DNA of 38,058 bases from a virus (IMGVR_UViG_3300025316_000034:1-38058); one strand, 5' to 3'; shown: positions 24,607 through 32,314, numbered from the stretch's first letter. The notes: generated by a model not told the origin, from the letters alone. Numbers and translations: made by a program.

Positions 24607-25295
24607 TGAATAAATATCATTTAACCCCAAAATCTAGCAATGTAAAAACCGGGCCAATACCAGTAAGCACAACCAGCGCCAAAACCTGCCCGCCTGAATG
24701 CCCATTTAATAATTCTCAAGGCTGCTATGCCGGCAGCGGGCCGCTTGCATTACACTGGGCCGCCGTAACCCGCGGCGATCGCGGCGACGAATTCGCGGAT
24801 TTTTGCGACAAAATCGCAGCGCTGCCGGACGGTCAATTATGGCGCCATAATCAGGCCGGGGATTTACCAGGTAATGGCCTAGAGATTGACGGCGCAGCCC
24901 TGGGCGATCTAGTCAAAGCCAATAAGGGGCGCCGGGGCTTTACTTATACGCACTATAACCCGGCAAACGGGCGCAATAGCGCCTATATAAAGGGCGCTAA
25001 TGATTTTGGATTTACTGTAAACCTAAGCGCTAACACTCCCGCGCATGCCGATACCTTGGCCGCGCTGGGCCTTGGCCCTGTAGTTACAGTGCTTCCTATA
25101 GATCAACGCGAAAATACGAATACGCCAAGCGGCCGGAAAATTGTAGTATGCCCGGCCACAATTCGCGACGATGTAAGCTGCAGCACGTGCAAATTATGCG
25201 CAATTAGTAACCGGACGGCCATTATTGGATTCCCGGCGCATGGTACGCAAGCCAAGAAGGCCGCGCGGGTTTTTAGCATTCAATCAATCCACTAA
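24606..25295 (+). CDS. Cysteine-rich conserved phage protein, possible metal centre
   Basis: A 229-residue protein. It opens with a conserved-looking KTGPIPVSTTSAKTCPPECP followed by FNNSQGCYAGSGPLALHW. Cysteines fall in two clusters, C28-x3-C32-x7-C40 and C182-x9-C192-x2-C195-x2-C198, suggesting zinc or iron-sulfur binding. The region HWAAV ... SAYIKGANDFGFTVNLS is alpha/beta. I have seen this family repeatedly in phages and plasmids (I believe filed as a DUF, possibly DUF7227); no function is established to my knowledge. The stop codon lies inside the leader of the next gene. Confidence 0.6.
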   Translation: MNKYHLTPKSSNVKTGPIPVSTTSAKTCPPECPFNNSQGCYAGSGPLALHWAAVTRGDRGDEFADFCDKIAALPDGQLWRHNQAGDLPGNGLEIDGAALGDLVKANKGRRGFTYTHYNPANGRNSAYIKGANDFGFTVNLSANTPAHADTLAALGLGPVVTVLPIDQRENTNTPSGRKIVVCPATIRDDVSCSTCKLCAISNRTAIIGFPAHGTQAKKAARVFSIQSIH

Positions 25296-25309
25296 AGTAA
25301 AGGTAAAAA
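25291..25309 (+). promoter_or_regulatory. Shared early leader with Shine-Dalgarno, copy 2
   Basis: ACTAAAGTAAAGGTAAAAA is identical to 23661-23679 and is followed immediately by the ATG at 25310. It overlaps the TAA of the Cys-rich gene, so the leader also ends that coding sequence. Confidence 0.75.
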
Positions 25310-25534
25310 ATGAACTATTCCACAAGTGATTTAAGAGTATTGCAGCAAGTCCTGGAAGATAACCGCGCATTCAATCAAAACCTAATTAAGCAAACCCTAG
25401 AAACCCGCTTAACTACTGTAGATATGATTTTGCACAATGCCGCTTTGAATGCCCGCGACAATGAAGGCCGCGCAGCCTGGCATGACATCAACGCGGCCCG
25501 CAATGTAATTAATCAAATACTGGGGGGCCTGTAA
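25310..25534 (+). CDS. Small helical protein, 74 residues
   Basis: A helical, Asn/Gln-rich protein (LRVLQQVLEDNRAFNQNLIK, then HNAALNARDNEGRAAW and INAARNVINQILGG). Three helices are likely, with no membrane segment or known motif. It is translated from its own copy of the shared early leader and overlaps the next start (TAATG at 25532-25536). It may be a small DNA- or protein-binding factor; the function is unknown. Confidence 0.6.
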   Translation: MNYSTSDLRVLQQVLEDNRAFNQNLIKQTLETRLTTVDMILHNAALNARDNEGRAAWHDINAARNVINQILGGL

Positions 25535-25668
25535 TGTATAGAGTTATTTATATTACCTTCCTGGGCGGGATTGAATCGCAGGCCTGCCGGCGCTTTTCAA
25601 GTAGCTATAAAGCTAAGAGCTTCGCGCGCTTAGTTAATGGCCAAGTTGAGAAGCGGGCGGCCTTATGA
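25534..25668 (+). CDS. Small basic protein, 44 residues
   Basis: The ATG overlaps the previous stop. The sequence starts MYRVIYITFLGGIESQACRR and ends VNGQVEKRAAL, a short strand-turn-helix that is basic overall, with a KAKSFARLVNGQ helix. The stop (TGA, 25666-25668) overlaps the next ATG. The unbroken coupling suggests real translation. No family is recognised. Confidence 0.5.
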   Translation: MYRVIYITFLGGIESQACRRFSSSYKAKSFARLVNGQVEKRAAL

Positions 25669-25724
25669 TTTATATTTTAATTCTATTAACTGTAGAGCTT
25701 TTAATTCTATTATGGGAGTTATAG
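25665..25724 (+). CDS. 19-residue hydrophobic peptide
   Basis: The ATGA overlap with the previous gene yields MIYILILLTVELLILLWEL, an almost uninterrupted hydrophobic span with two Glu. It ends just before the operon terminator. If translated it would insert in the inner membrane, comparable in size to small phage membrane peptides. There is no independent evidence of translation. Confidence 0.4.
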   Translation: MIYILILLTVELLILLWEL

Positions 25725-25750
25725 CGCAGTCCCTGCGCCCCTAATGAATC

Positions 25751-25777
25751 GGCCCGCTATACGCGGGCCTTTTCTTT
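25751..25777 (+). terminator. Terminator of the rightward early operon
   Basis: GGCCCGC and GCGGGCC form a perfect 7-bp stem with a TATAC loop followed by TTTTCTTT on the plus strand. It separates the plus-strand operon from the convergent primase-helicase gene. Confidence 0.88.
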
Positions 25778-28076
25778 ACTTAACGCGCACGAGGTGCGGG
25801 CTTGGTGGCGATTCAACGGCGCGCCGTAGCTCGGATTTACTCATGGCCTGGGCGATATCAGGCGCAGCGAATATATGTTTCTTGGCGGGATAATCGCGGG
25901 CCATAAGGCGCCCGCAATCAATCCAGCCCGCTTCCTTGAGCGCATGCAATAGCGCGGCCTGGGGTACCTTAACGCCTGCGGGCGCCGTACCGGCCACGCG
26001 GTCACATAAGCTGTGGAATGGTGATCCGATAACGCCCGCGGCAAACTCGCCCCGGCGCTCGCGCATCATCTCTACTAGGAAGCTCTCGGCCATGCTCATG
26101 CCATGCTCTACTAGATTGGCCTTGAACTCAGTCCACATCGGCGGCGCGCTAGGATTAAAACGGGATACATCACGCTTTTTAAGATTATCCGCAATAGCAG
26201 CGAACCCGCCGGCACGATACCAGTCCCACATTTTCTTGGCCTTGTTTGAGTCCATACGGGGCGCAGCCGACCAGACGCAAAACCACCGGCGGTCTTGGCT
26301 ATCTAGCGAGATCGGCACGGGATCATTACTAAACGCCAGTACGAACAGGCGGTTTGCCATCATGTAAGGGTGCAAGCCCTTGCGGTTGATTGGTAGCATC
26401 TCAGGCGGGGCAGCAATAATTGGTTTGAGTTGGTTAGCAAGCTGGCGACGGGTCGCGGCATCAGGCTCTTTTAGCTCGTTAATAATCAATACTTCTGACT
26501 CTAGCTGATAACCCCATTGGCTATTGACGCTGTTATTGTCCATAATGCCGCGATTTTTAGAGTGATTACCGCAGACAGCCCATATAAACGGCGCCCAAAA
26601 GGTATCTTTGCCGCTTCCTTGATCGCCAGCATGAAGGATAGCGTGGTTTATCTTAATCTCAGGGTGTTGCACCTTAAAGGCCATCACATCAAATATATGC
26701 TCTAGCTCATCAGGCTCAGGCACTAGCTCTTGACAATGCTTTAGCCACATAGAGATGTCAGCAGACGGGTTTTCTAATTGTGGGCGGGCATCACGCCAGC
26801 GGTTGCCATATAGATCACCATCACGGGACACGATCACATCTTCACCGGCAGCGTAAGTAACACCAACCAAAGCCTTCGCGCCCATCGCTTGACGATTCTC
26901 ATCAAAGCAAATAGACGCTTCTACTTTGCGCCCTGTATGAATACTCTTGCAGGCGGTATGACGGAACAGGGCGTTAAAGGTTTGACGGCTTACTTCGCGG
27001 CGGTCTTGCATATCAAAGTAGGACTCATCGTCTTGAATGTAAGCAAAGCGAGAATACCACTCAGCCTTCTCGATGCGTCCTAGTTCTTTACGCTCAACTT
27101 CAGCAATGAGTTCGGCAGCCGTATCGCGGTAAATATCGTTAGGTGTTAGCTTAGACAAGGTATCTTTCATTTTCTCCGCTAGCAACTCATCACGCAAGCC
27201 ATGCGATACAGTCGGGCCACCATTATCCGCTACCCAATCTAAAAACATCTGCGAACTAAAGTCCACGCAATGACCATGCAAGCAACAGAACGAACGATCT
27301 AAGGGTTTGTACCGACCTTCAATGTTGCCATCGGTATGCTCTGCGTTGTTAGGGCAAACGATGCCCATCCAACCTTCGCCATTCGCCGGTGACATGATTA
27401 GCCCTTGCTCGTTAAGCCATGTAACAACTGAGTCCTTGCCTGTGTCAGCAAGGCGAATGGCTACGTTGGTTGCCGTATCAGCAGGATCAGGTGTGACAGC
27501 TAGAGCGACACATATATCTTCAAGGTTGTATTCACGCTCAGGGTGAAACTCTACCAAAACTGACGCAAAGTTAGCGCGCCCTGGCTTTAAGTTGATTGAT
27601 CCTGGCAAACGAAAATTACGCACTGCGTTAGTTGCGCCTGGATCTGTGTAGCTTGCCTTAGCAATCGCTTTGATGGCTGCGGTAAAGTCGCCCTTGGTTG
27701 GTTGCTCTTTAAAAGCATAGCCCCATTGGTATGAACCTTCGGACGTTTCCATGATCCAAGTGGGCGCAAGTGGTGGCTCTTTAGACTTGGTGCCGATGTC
27801 ATCTAACATCATCACAAGGACGTATTCGCAATTGGCGCTTGACGCTGACACCTTGCCATCGGCAAAGCGATCAAGAATAAACGAGCCTGTATTGCCGTAA
27901 ATTGCCCAATCCTTCTTGACCTTAGCGGTTGGTAGGAACGCAGGCCATGTGCATTTAATCGTGCCATCAGCATGGGTCTGTAATTGCCCGTTACCATCTA
28001 ACTGTGGTTTTTGACGCACAACAAGGGCTGTTTCACCATTAGGTGCTAGGTTCGTGATATATTCTACAAAGTTCAT
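25776..28076 (-). CDS. Primase-helicase (RepB-like primase plus DUF5906 SF3-type helicase)
   Basis: A 766-residue replication protein. Residues about 60-200 look like an archaeo-eukaryotic-type primase (VLVMMLDDIGTK with D92/D93, later AVRNFRLPGSINLKPG). A likely zinc finger follows, with C241, H247, C264 or C265, H267 and C270. The C-terminal part carries a helicase ATPase with Walker A G484-D-Q-G-S-G-K490 and Walker B-like VLIINELKE (about 529-537), the architecture of NrS-1-type and DUF5906 proteins. It should prime and unwind the fork for the family A polymerase encoded upstream. AAAGG precedes the start. The 3' third is GC-richer than the rest. Confidence 0.85.
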   Translation of the reverse strand: MNFVEYITNLAPNGETALVVRQKPQLDGNGQLQTHADGTIKCTWPAFLPTAKVKKDWAIYGNTGSFILDRFADGKVSASSANCEYVLVMMLDDIGTKSKEPPLAPTWIMETSEGSYQWGYAFKEQPTKGDFTAAIKAIAKASYTDPGATNAVRNFRLPGSINLKPGRANFASVLVEFHPEREYNLEDICVALAVTPDPADTATNVAIRLADTGKDSVVTWLNEQGLIMSPANGEGWMGIVCPNNAEHTDGNIEGRYKPLDRSFCCLHGHCVDFSSQMFLDWVADNGGPTVSHGLRDELLAEKMKDTLSKLTPNDIYRDTAAELIAEVERKELGRIEKAEWYSRFAYIQDDESYFDMQDRREVSRQTFNALFRHTACKSIHTGRKVEASICFDENRQAMGAKALVGVTYAAGEDVIVSRDGDLYGNRWRDARPQLENPSADISMWLKHCQELVPEPDELEHIFDVMAFKVQHPEIKINHAILHAGDQGSGKDTFWAPFIWAVCGNHSKNRGIMDNNSVNSQWGYQLESEVLIINELKEPDAATRRQLANQLKPIIAAPPEMLPINRKGLHPYMMANRLFVLAFSNDPVPISLDSQDRRWFCVWSAAPRMDSNKAKKMWDWYRAGGFAAIADNLKKRDVSRFNPSAPPMWTEFKANLVEHGMSMAESFLVEMMRERRGEFAAGVIGSPFHSLCDRVAGTAPAGVKVPQAALLHALKEAGWIDCGRLMARDYPAKKHIFAAPDIAQAMSKSELRRAVESPPSPHLVRVK

Positions 28077-28098
28077 CTGGACTACCTTTCGTGAGGTT

Positions 28099-28130
28099 AG
28101 CCCCCTAGATTAAAACCTAGGGGGCTTTTT
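28099..28130 (+). terminator. Plus-oriented terminator between two minus-strand genes
   Basis: AGCCCCCTAG and CTAGGGGGCT form a perfect 10-bp stem with an 8-base loop, followed by TTTTTCTTTT in the plus direction. Both flanking genes are on the minus strand, where the hairpin has no T run after it. It would stop antisense transcription. Confidence 0.75.
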
Positions 28131-28133
28131 CTT

Positions 28134-28592
28134 TTATAGAGCTAACTCAGCTTGTTTGCGCGCCGCTATTGCGTCCGCCTTATTTGCAAATCTACCAAGG
28201 TGAATAGTCTTGTAGTTTACTTTGATTCGAGCGCACCACTTTGACCTTGCGCTATCCCATGACACGCCACGCTCGCCGTCAAGATTGTGCATATTTTGCG
28301 ATTGATTCGCAATTCTTAAATTCGACACGCAGTTATCATCTTTGATGCGGTTAATATGGTCAAGATTACCATTAGGCATAGCGCCATGCACATAAAGCCA
28401 AACCAAACGATGCGCTTTATAAAGCACACCATCAATGCGAATGACGATATAGCCGTAATGATCTTTAGCGCCTGCGGTATCACCTTTTACAACGCGGTTG
28501 CTTTTAGGGTTTTTCCATACAAACATACCCGATGATTGGCAATAGCTTAGGACTTCCTTAAGACGTTTTTGCGTTAGAATCGCATCAGCCAT
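28134..28592 (-). CDS. HNH homing endonuclease with AP2-type DNA-binding end
   Basis: A 152-residue free-standing endonuclease. The HNH domain covers residues about 55-103: H61, D78-H79 (NLDHINRIKDDN), N91 and N100. Residues 107-147 are an AP2-like DNA-binding module (RGVSWDSARSKWCARIKVNY, then LGRFANKADAIAARK). Such genes are selfish elements that spread by cutting alleles lacking them. It lies between the polymerase and primase genes with its own hairpins on both sides, consistent with insertion as a mobile unit. Confidence 0.88.
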   Translation of the reverse strand: MADAILTQKRLKEVLSYCQSSGMFVWKNPKSNRVVKGDTAGAKDHYGYIVIRIDGVLYKAHRLVWLYVHGAMPNGNLDHINRIKDDNCVSNLRIANQSQNMHNLDGERGVSWDSARSKWCARIKVNYKTIHLGRFANKADAIAARKQAELAL

Positions 28593-28619
28593 TTAATTCT
28601 CCGTTAATTATTTGGTTAG

Positions 28620-28652
28620 AAAAGCCACGCTCTGCACGGGATCGTGGCTTTT
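28620..28652 (-). terminator. Bidirectional terminator after DNA polymerase
   Basis: AAAAGCCACG and CGTGGCTTTT form a 10-bp inverted repeat around 13 bases, with the T run on the 3' side on either strand. It follows the polymerase stop on the minus strand and precedes the HNH gene. Confidence 0.75.
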
Positions 28653-28675
28653 CGCTTTTATGGACTATTAGTTTA

Positions 28676-30691
28676 CTACTTTCCATAGCGTGCCATAACT
28701 TTAATTTCAACATCTAAGGGTAAATCCGCACACCAGCTAGGTGAGGCGCACATTATTTTACGCATACGTTGTTTTACCTGCTCGGCATCGTCTTTGTGGC
28801 ACTGCACCACAATTTCATCATGCACGTGGGCTATGGTAGCAAAACGCGCTACTTCCATTTCACGCAATGAATGGCGCAACACATCGTTAGCCGTTGCCTG
28901 CGTAATGTTCTCGCAAGCCAAACCCTTCCACAACCGTGCTTTAGGCCATTCTTTTGCGTCTGCCGCAGGCTTCCACGCCGCTTTAGCGTACGACACCCCA
29001 TCTTCATCCAGCGTAGCGTATGGGTAGCAAAGCACACGCCCTGAAGGTAGCGCGTACCAAAGATGTAATCCATCAAATAAATAAGTCACGCGCCCTGCGC
29101 TGAACTCAAAACCTTTATTACGCATGGCGCGGGTATAAGCTGATTCAAGGTCTTGGCCATGCTTCATCGCCCACATATTTGCGCGGCGCCAAGTTTTAAT
29201 AGCTTTTTGAACTTCATTTTCGGTTAGCTTTACGCCGTACACACGACCAAAAGTTTCAAAAGATCCTGCTCCGCCTAAAAATCCTAGCGCCAATTCCTGA
29301 ACTTTGCCTACCTGTCTTTCGTCCGATTTACCTGCATTTTCATATTCTTCGGCGATCACTTCGTACGGCTTATTGAATGTTGCCGACGCGTTAACAATGT
29401 ATGGGTCGAGTCCTTTTCTAAACGCCTCTAGCTTTTCTTCGCCTGGCTCACAATTTGACAACCAAGGGTGTACTCGGCCCTCAATTGCGCTCCAATCAGA
29501 CACAACTAGCACGTGATCTTTAGGCGCAATAATGGCGGGGCGCAACATCCCCTTTAATACATCTGTTACTCGTCGTCCAAAGGTAGGGACAATTGCGTGG
29601 CCACTAACCATAGCGGTTCTAACGGCATCAGGATCCTTAGCGCATTTTCTTGTGAAATTGTGCAATTGTGCTCCATAGCTACTTGCCCGACCTGTGGCTG
29701 ACCCACCAGCGAACACAAACGCGCCACGAACTCGGTTATCTTCTTCATCAGCTAAATCCTTTAATCGGTTGAACTTCGCAACACTAGACGCCCATAGGTC
29801 GTCCGCACATTGGATAACATCAGCAACTTCCGGCGGTATCTCATCGGGGTTTTCTTCAGCAAGAATAAGTAAGTTAGCTCGAACTGACTTGTCGATCGAA
29901 TATTTCTTGTCGCCATCTTTATACACTTCCATTAGTTTCTTAGCTTCATCGCCGACTCGCACTAAGACCCACTCACGCATCTTAGGGCTACGTACTGAGG
30001 TGATTTCACCTTGCGTCACTTCAGCGACGATTTGCTCAATTTCTTGTAATTCCTCGCTAGCATAGCGCACTGCGGCTTCGCACAAGGGCTTATCTAGTAA
30101 CACGCCACGGTCATTGATGCGCTCGTTGACATGATAATCAAGCAACTCATCTTTGGATAGTTGGCGCATCGCCATGCTGATAGAACGCATGGTTCTGACA
30201 TCCTGCATGGCGTAGTTACCCATTTCTGCTAACAAGGTAGGGTCTGTACTAAATGTACCATCAGCCCTTGGGATACACAACAAACGTATGAGTTGATTGC
30301 CTCGGTGATCCTTACGCATGGACGAGCTAGCAAAGCGACCAACGTCCTCAAGTGAGCCTGGAGCGCAGTTAGCCCGTGCTTGTGCGGCGGTGCAATACCA
30401 CTGCGTTAGTAATGGCGTAGGTACTAAAAAGTCATGGCACAGGACGAACTCAGTAATGAGGCGGTCAAAGCCTGCGTTGTGCGCCCTGATTTGACCATCG
30501 TCAAAAAAATGTTGCGCTACACGCTTAGGAAATTTTTGGTCAGGCGTCCACAAGGCAACGTCCTCATCATCAAAGGCATACGCCATGCAGATAACTTCGG
30601 TGCTTGGATCCTGAGCGTAGTTATAGGCGCCACGACTGCGTAAATCGCATCGTGACCTAGACTCATAGTCAATCCACAAAATACTAGACAT
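28676..30691 (-). CDS. Family A DNA polymerase with 3'-5' exonuclease
   Basis: A 671-residue replicative polymerase from the ATG at 30691 (MSSILWIDYES); an upstream in-frame start would run deep into the HNH gene. The exonuclease has D8 and E10 (IDYES), the HNAGFDRLI segment and D164 (YAMQDVRTM). Polymerase motifs are A with D399 (VVSDWSAIEGRVHPWLS), B with R459/K463 (DERQVGKVQELALGFLGG) and C with H624-D625-E626. The motif A sequence DWSAIEGR differs from the textbook DYSQIELR but is typical of phage enzymes. The HNH gene upstream overlaps its start by eight bases. Confidence 0.92.
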   Translation of the reverse strand: MSSILWIDYESRSRCDLRSRGAYNYAQDPSTEVICMAYAFDDEDVALWTPDQKFPKRVAQHFFDDGQIRAHNAGFDRLITEFVLCHDFLVPTPLLTQWYCTAAQARANCAPGSLEDVGRFASSSMRKDHRGNQLIRLLCIPRADGTFSTDPTLLAEMGNYAMQDVRTMRSISMAMRQLSKDELLDYHVNERINDRGVLLDKPLCEAAVRYASEELQEIEQIVAEVTQGEITSVRSPKMREWVLVRVGDEAKKLMEVYKDGDKKYSIDKSVRANLLILAEENPDEIPPEVADVIQCADDLWASSVAKFNRLKDLADEEDNRVRGAFVFAGGSATGRASSYGAQLHNFTRKCAKDPDAVRTAMVSGHAIVPTFGRRVTDVLKGMLRPAIIAPKDHVLVVSDWSAIEGRVHPWLSNCEPGEEKLEAFRKGLDPYIVNASATFNKPYEVIAEEYENAGKSDERQVGKVQELALGFLGGAGSFETFGRVYGVKLTENEVQKAIKTWRRANMWAMKHGQDLESAYTRAMRNKGFEFSAGRVTYLFDGLHLWYALPSGRVLCYPYATLDEDGVSYAKAAWKPAADAKEWPKARLWKGLACENITQATANDVLRHSLREMEVARFATIAHVHDEIVVQCHKDDAEQVKQRMRKIMCASPSWCADLPLDVEIKVMARYGK

Positions 30692-31148
30692 GAGTTCTAC
30701 CTTTTTTAATATCCCAAATAGCACATTGAGTTACATTAAATTGACGTGCTAATCTAGCTTGTGTCCCCCTAGGTGCATTTACAAGGCTCTTTTTTATACA
30801 CGCTACGTCTAAAGGCTTTAATTTACTTAGCCCATGCGCTGTCTTGTCTTTAATATTTTCAGACCTTGTACCCCATTTAAGGTTTTCTAATCTGTTATCT
30901 ACAGGGTTTCCGTTTAAATGACGGCACTCATGTTTAATTGGTGCTGGCCCAACAAAAGCCAATAACACTAATTCATGGACGCAACGGCTATTACCACGTC
31001 CTAAAGCAACAGATAAATGACCACCACTCATACGACCTGGTTTCAGTAATTTAGGGGCGACGCTCCGTCTAAATGATCGAACATTACCAAGCGTACTTAC
31101 TTGATACTGCCCTTCATATCTAGGGATGTCTTTCCAAATCTCATTCAT
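30684..31148 (-). CDS. NUMOD4/HNH homing endonuclease
   Basis: A 154-residue endonuclease. Residues 3-27 are a NUMOD4 motif (EIWKDIPRYEGQYQVSTLGN). The HNH core is around residues 58-98: H58, then C75-R-H77-L-N-G and N85, LENLKWGT, N98. The C-terminus (about 112-150) is a helix-turn-helix (ARLARQFNVTQCAIWDIKKG) for target recognition. The gene overlaps the polymerase start by eight bases, so it may be coupled to it. Together with the HNH gene at 28134 it brackets the polymerase. Confidence 0.88.
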   Translation of the reverse strand: MNEIWKDIPRYEGQYQVSTLGNVRSFRRSVAPKLLKPGRMSGGHLSVALGRGNSRCVHELVLLAFVGPAPIKHECRHLNGNPVDNRLENLKWGTRSENIKDKTAHGLSKLKPLDVACIKKSLVNAPRGTQARLARQFNVTQCAIWDIKKGRTHV

Positions 31149-31375
31149 TTCTTAATCCAGCCTTCCACAATTTCTAATGATTGTTTTGCAAGCATTAGCT
31201 TATCTTTCAACGCCTCTATTTCAGCTTTGGCATCTTCGTAAAGTCTTTCTAATTCAAGCGCATACTTATCAGCATCTTTAAGGTCAGCTTGTTGCTGGCG
31301 TAGCATGGCAACTGCTCTCCTAATATTAGGTTCTTCTACGGCATCTAATAAATCAGCTAGTTCATTTGCGTTCAT
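31145..31375 (-). CDS. Small coiled-coil protein, paralogous to 31918-32211
   Basis: A 76-residue protein, almost wholly helical, beginning MNANELADLLDAVEEPNIRR and continuing AVAMLRQQQADLKD. The motif ELAD ... MLRQQQA is shared with the 97-residue protein at 31918-32211, so they are probably paralogues. Its start overlaps the previous stop (ATGA), and the SD AAAGG is supplied by the last codons of that gene. The function is unknown. Confidence 0.55.
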   Translation of the reverse strand: MNANELADLLDAVEEPNIRRAVAMLRQQQADLKDADKYALELERLYEDAKAEIEALKDKLMLAKQSLEIVEGWIKK

Positions 31376-31599
31376 TTCTTTTGTGCCTTTCCATATCTAT
31401 TCTCATAATCACTGCCGTTACCAAAATCAATAGTGTATTCAATTTCGGCATTTAAAGTAGATAAAAACTTATCCCAACAAACAGGGCAAATCGGCTTTCC
31501 TTTAGATGTTGTTGGTGTAGTTTGCTCAATATGCGGACTCCATTCTGTAATTGTTTTACAAGTTGGGCATTGATAAGGTTGTGGAAGTATGTAACTCAT
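31372..31599 (-). CDS. Small zinc-ribbon protein
   Basis: A 75-residue protein from the ATG at 31599 (MSYILPQPYQCPTCKTITEW). An earlier in-frame ATG at 31620 is less likely, since it would be read inside the 24-residue gene. Two CxxC pairs (CPTC and CPVC) form a probable zinc ribbon. The end reads NRYGKAQKK, and these last codons hold the AAAGG SD for the next gene. It may bind nucleic acid; no family is named. Confidence 0.6.
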   Translation of the reverse strand: MSYILPQPYQCPTCKTITEWSPHIEQTTPTTSKGKPICPVCWDKFLSTLNAEIEYTIDFGNGSDYENRYGKAQKK

Positions 31600-31670
31600 T
31601 TTTCTTGTGCCTTTCTCCATGCTTTTTTAATCCAAGCTAACCATTGCTTTTTTGTCATTGGTTTATTCAT
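31596..31670 (-). CDS. 24-residue Lys/Trp-rich peptide
   Basis: The ATG (31670-31668) overlaps the previous TGA, and the TGA overlaps the next start (ATGA on both sides). The peptide MNKPMTKKQWLAWIKKAWRK ends AQEK. It is amphipathic and basic with three Trp, and its KAQEK end matches neighbours ending GKAQKK and GKAQEK. The coupling makes translation likely; the role may be just to couple its neighbours. Confidence 0.55.
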   Translation of the reverse strand: MNKPMTKKQWLAWIKKAWRKAQEK

Positions 31671-31921
31671 AATTCATTCCACTTTTTAATATCTTCCCAA
31701 ACTTCAGGTCGGTTTTCTCTTAACCAAAATACAATCTGTTCAAGCTGTCGCAGTCGGTCATGTTTTGGTTTCAATGCTTCAGCTAGGTCTAACATAGCTG
31801 ACCGAAAGTCATCATCTGTTTCTACTTCTCGGTTATACCAAAACAACTTACCATCAGGGGAAATAACAATAACTTCTTTTGGTGGCGTATCTTTTCTAAT
31901 CTCGATGATGTTTGCGTTCAT
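31667..31921 (-). CDS. Small protein of unknown function
   Basis: An 84-residue protein. The first half is beta-like (PPKEVIVISPDGKLFWYNRE), the second half helical and charged (DDFRSAMLDLAEALKPKHDR, then EQIVFWLRENRPEVWEDIKK). It has no membrane segment or known motif. It is coupled by ATGA at both ends. Small proteins of this sort often fill early regions of tailed phages; the function is unknown. Confidence 0.55.
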   Translation of the reverse strand: MNANIIEIRKDTPPKEVIVISPDGKLFWYNREVETDDDFRSAMLDLAEALKPKHDRLRQLEQIVFWLRENRPEVWEDIKKWNEL

Positions 31922-32211
31922 TTCTCTTGTGCCTTTCCATAATTAAGCAACCAACTATTACGACCTTCGTGTTCTTCAGGCAATTGTTTAATCAATGCTT
32001 CAGCCCATTGAACTCTACTTAATCCACTTTCAAGTTCTGCTTTAGTTAAGTCGTGCCAAGCCAATCTATCGTACTTCAACAAGTCTTTTTTCAACGCTTC
32101 TATTTCAGCTTGTTGCTGGCGTAGCATATTGGCGGCTTGTTTTCTATACTCAAATTTGACGTATACAACTCCATAGCCTTCTAATTTGTCTGCTAGTTCT
32201 TGTGGTGTCAT
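31918..32211 (-). CDS. Small helical protein, paralogous to 31145-31375
   Basis: A 97-residue protein starting MTPQELADKLEGYGVVYVKF and continuing QAANMLRQQQAEIEALKKDL, with the same ELAD ... MLRQQQAEIEALK motif as 31145-31375. The C-terminal half (WHDLTKAELESGLSRVQWAE) is helical, and the last codons (NYGKAQEK) carry AAAGG for the next ATG. The SD AGTAAAGG precedes its own start. The function is unknown. Confidence 0.55.
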   Translation of the reverse strand: MTPQELADKLEGYGVVYVKFEYRKQAANMLRQQQAEIEALKKDLLKYDRLAWHDLTKAELESGLSRVQWAEALIKQLPEEHEGRNSWLLNYGKAQEK

Positions 32212-32241
32212 TTTTATTGTCCTTTACTGTATTTTATGGGC

Positions 32242-32308
32242 GGGGCTAGACAGTCTTTTTAGTCGTTCGTCTGCGAGTACTTAAGCTGAATAGTGTCAGC
32301 CTAGCCCC
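32242..32308 (-). other. Possible structured RNA element between small genes
   Basis: GGGGCTAG (32242-32249) pairs perfectly with CTAGCCCC (32301-32308), enclosing about 51 bases that contain further short complementary pieces. It lies in a 103-base gap between the 54-residue gene and the 97-residue gene. It could be a processing hairpin, attenuator or small RNA. Confidence 0.4.
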
Positions 32309-32314
32309 ATTTCT

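Noticed and set aside
30692-30724. Upstream start for DNA polymerase
   Set aside because: Adds residues inside the HNH gene; the exonuclease motif begins right after the ATG at 30691.
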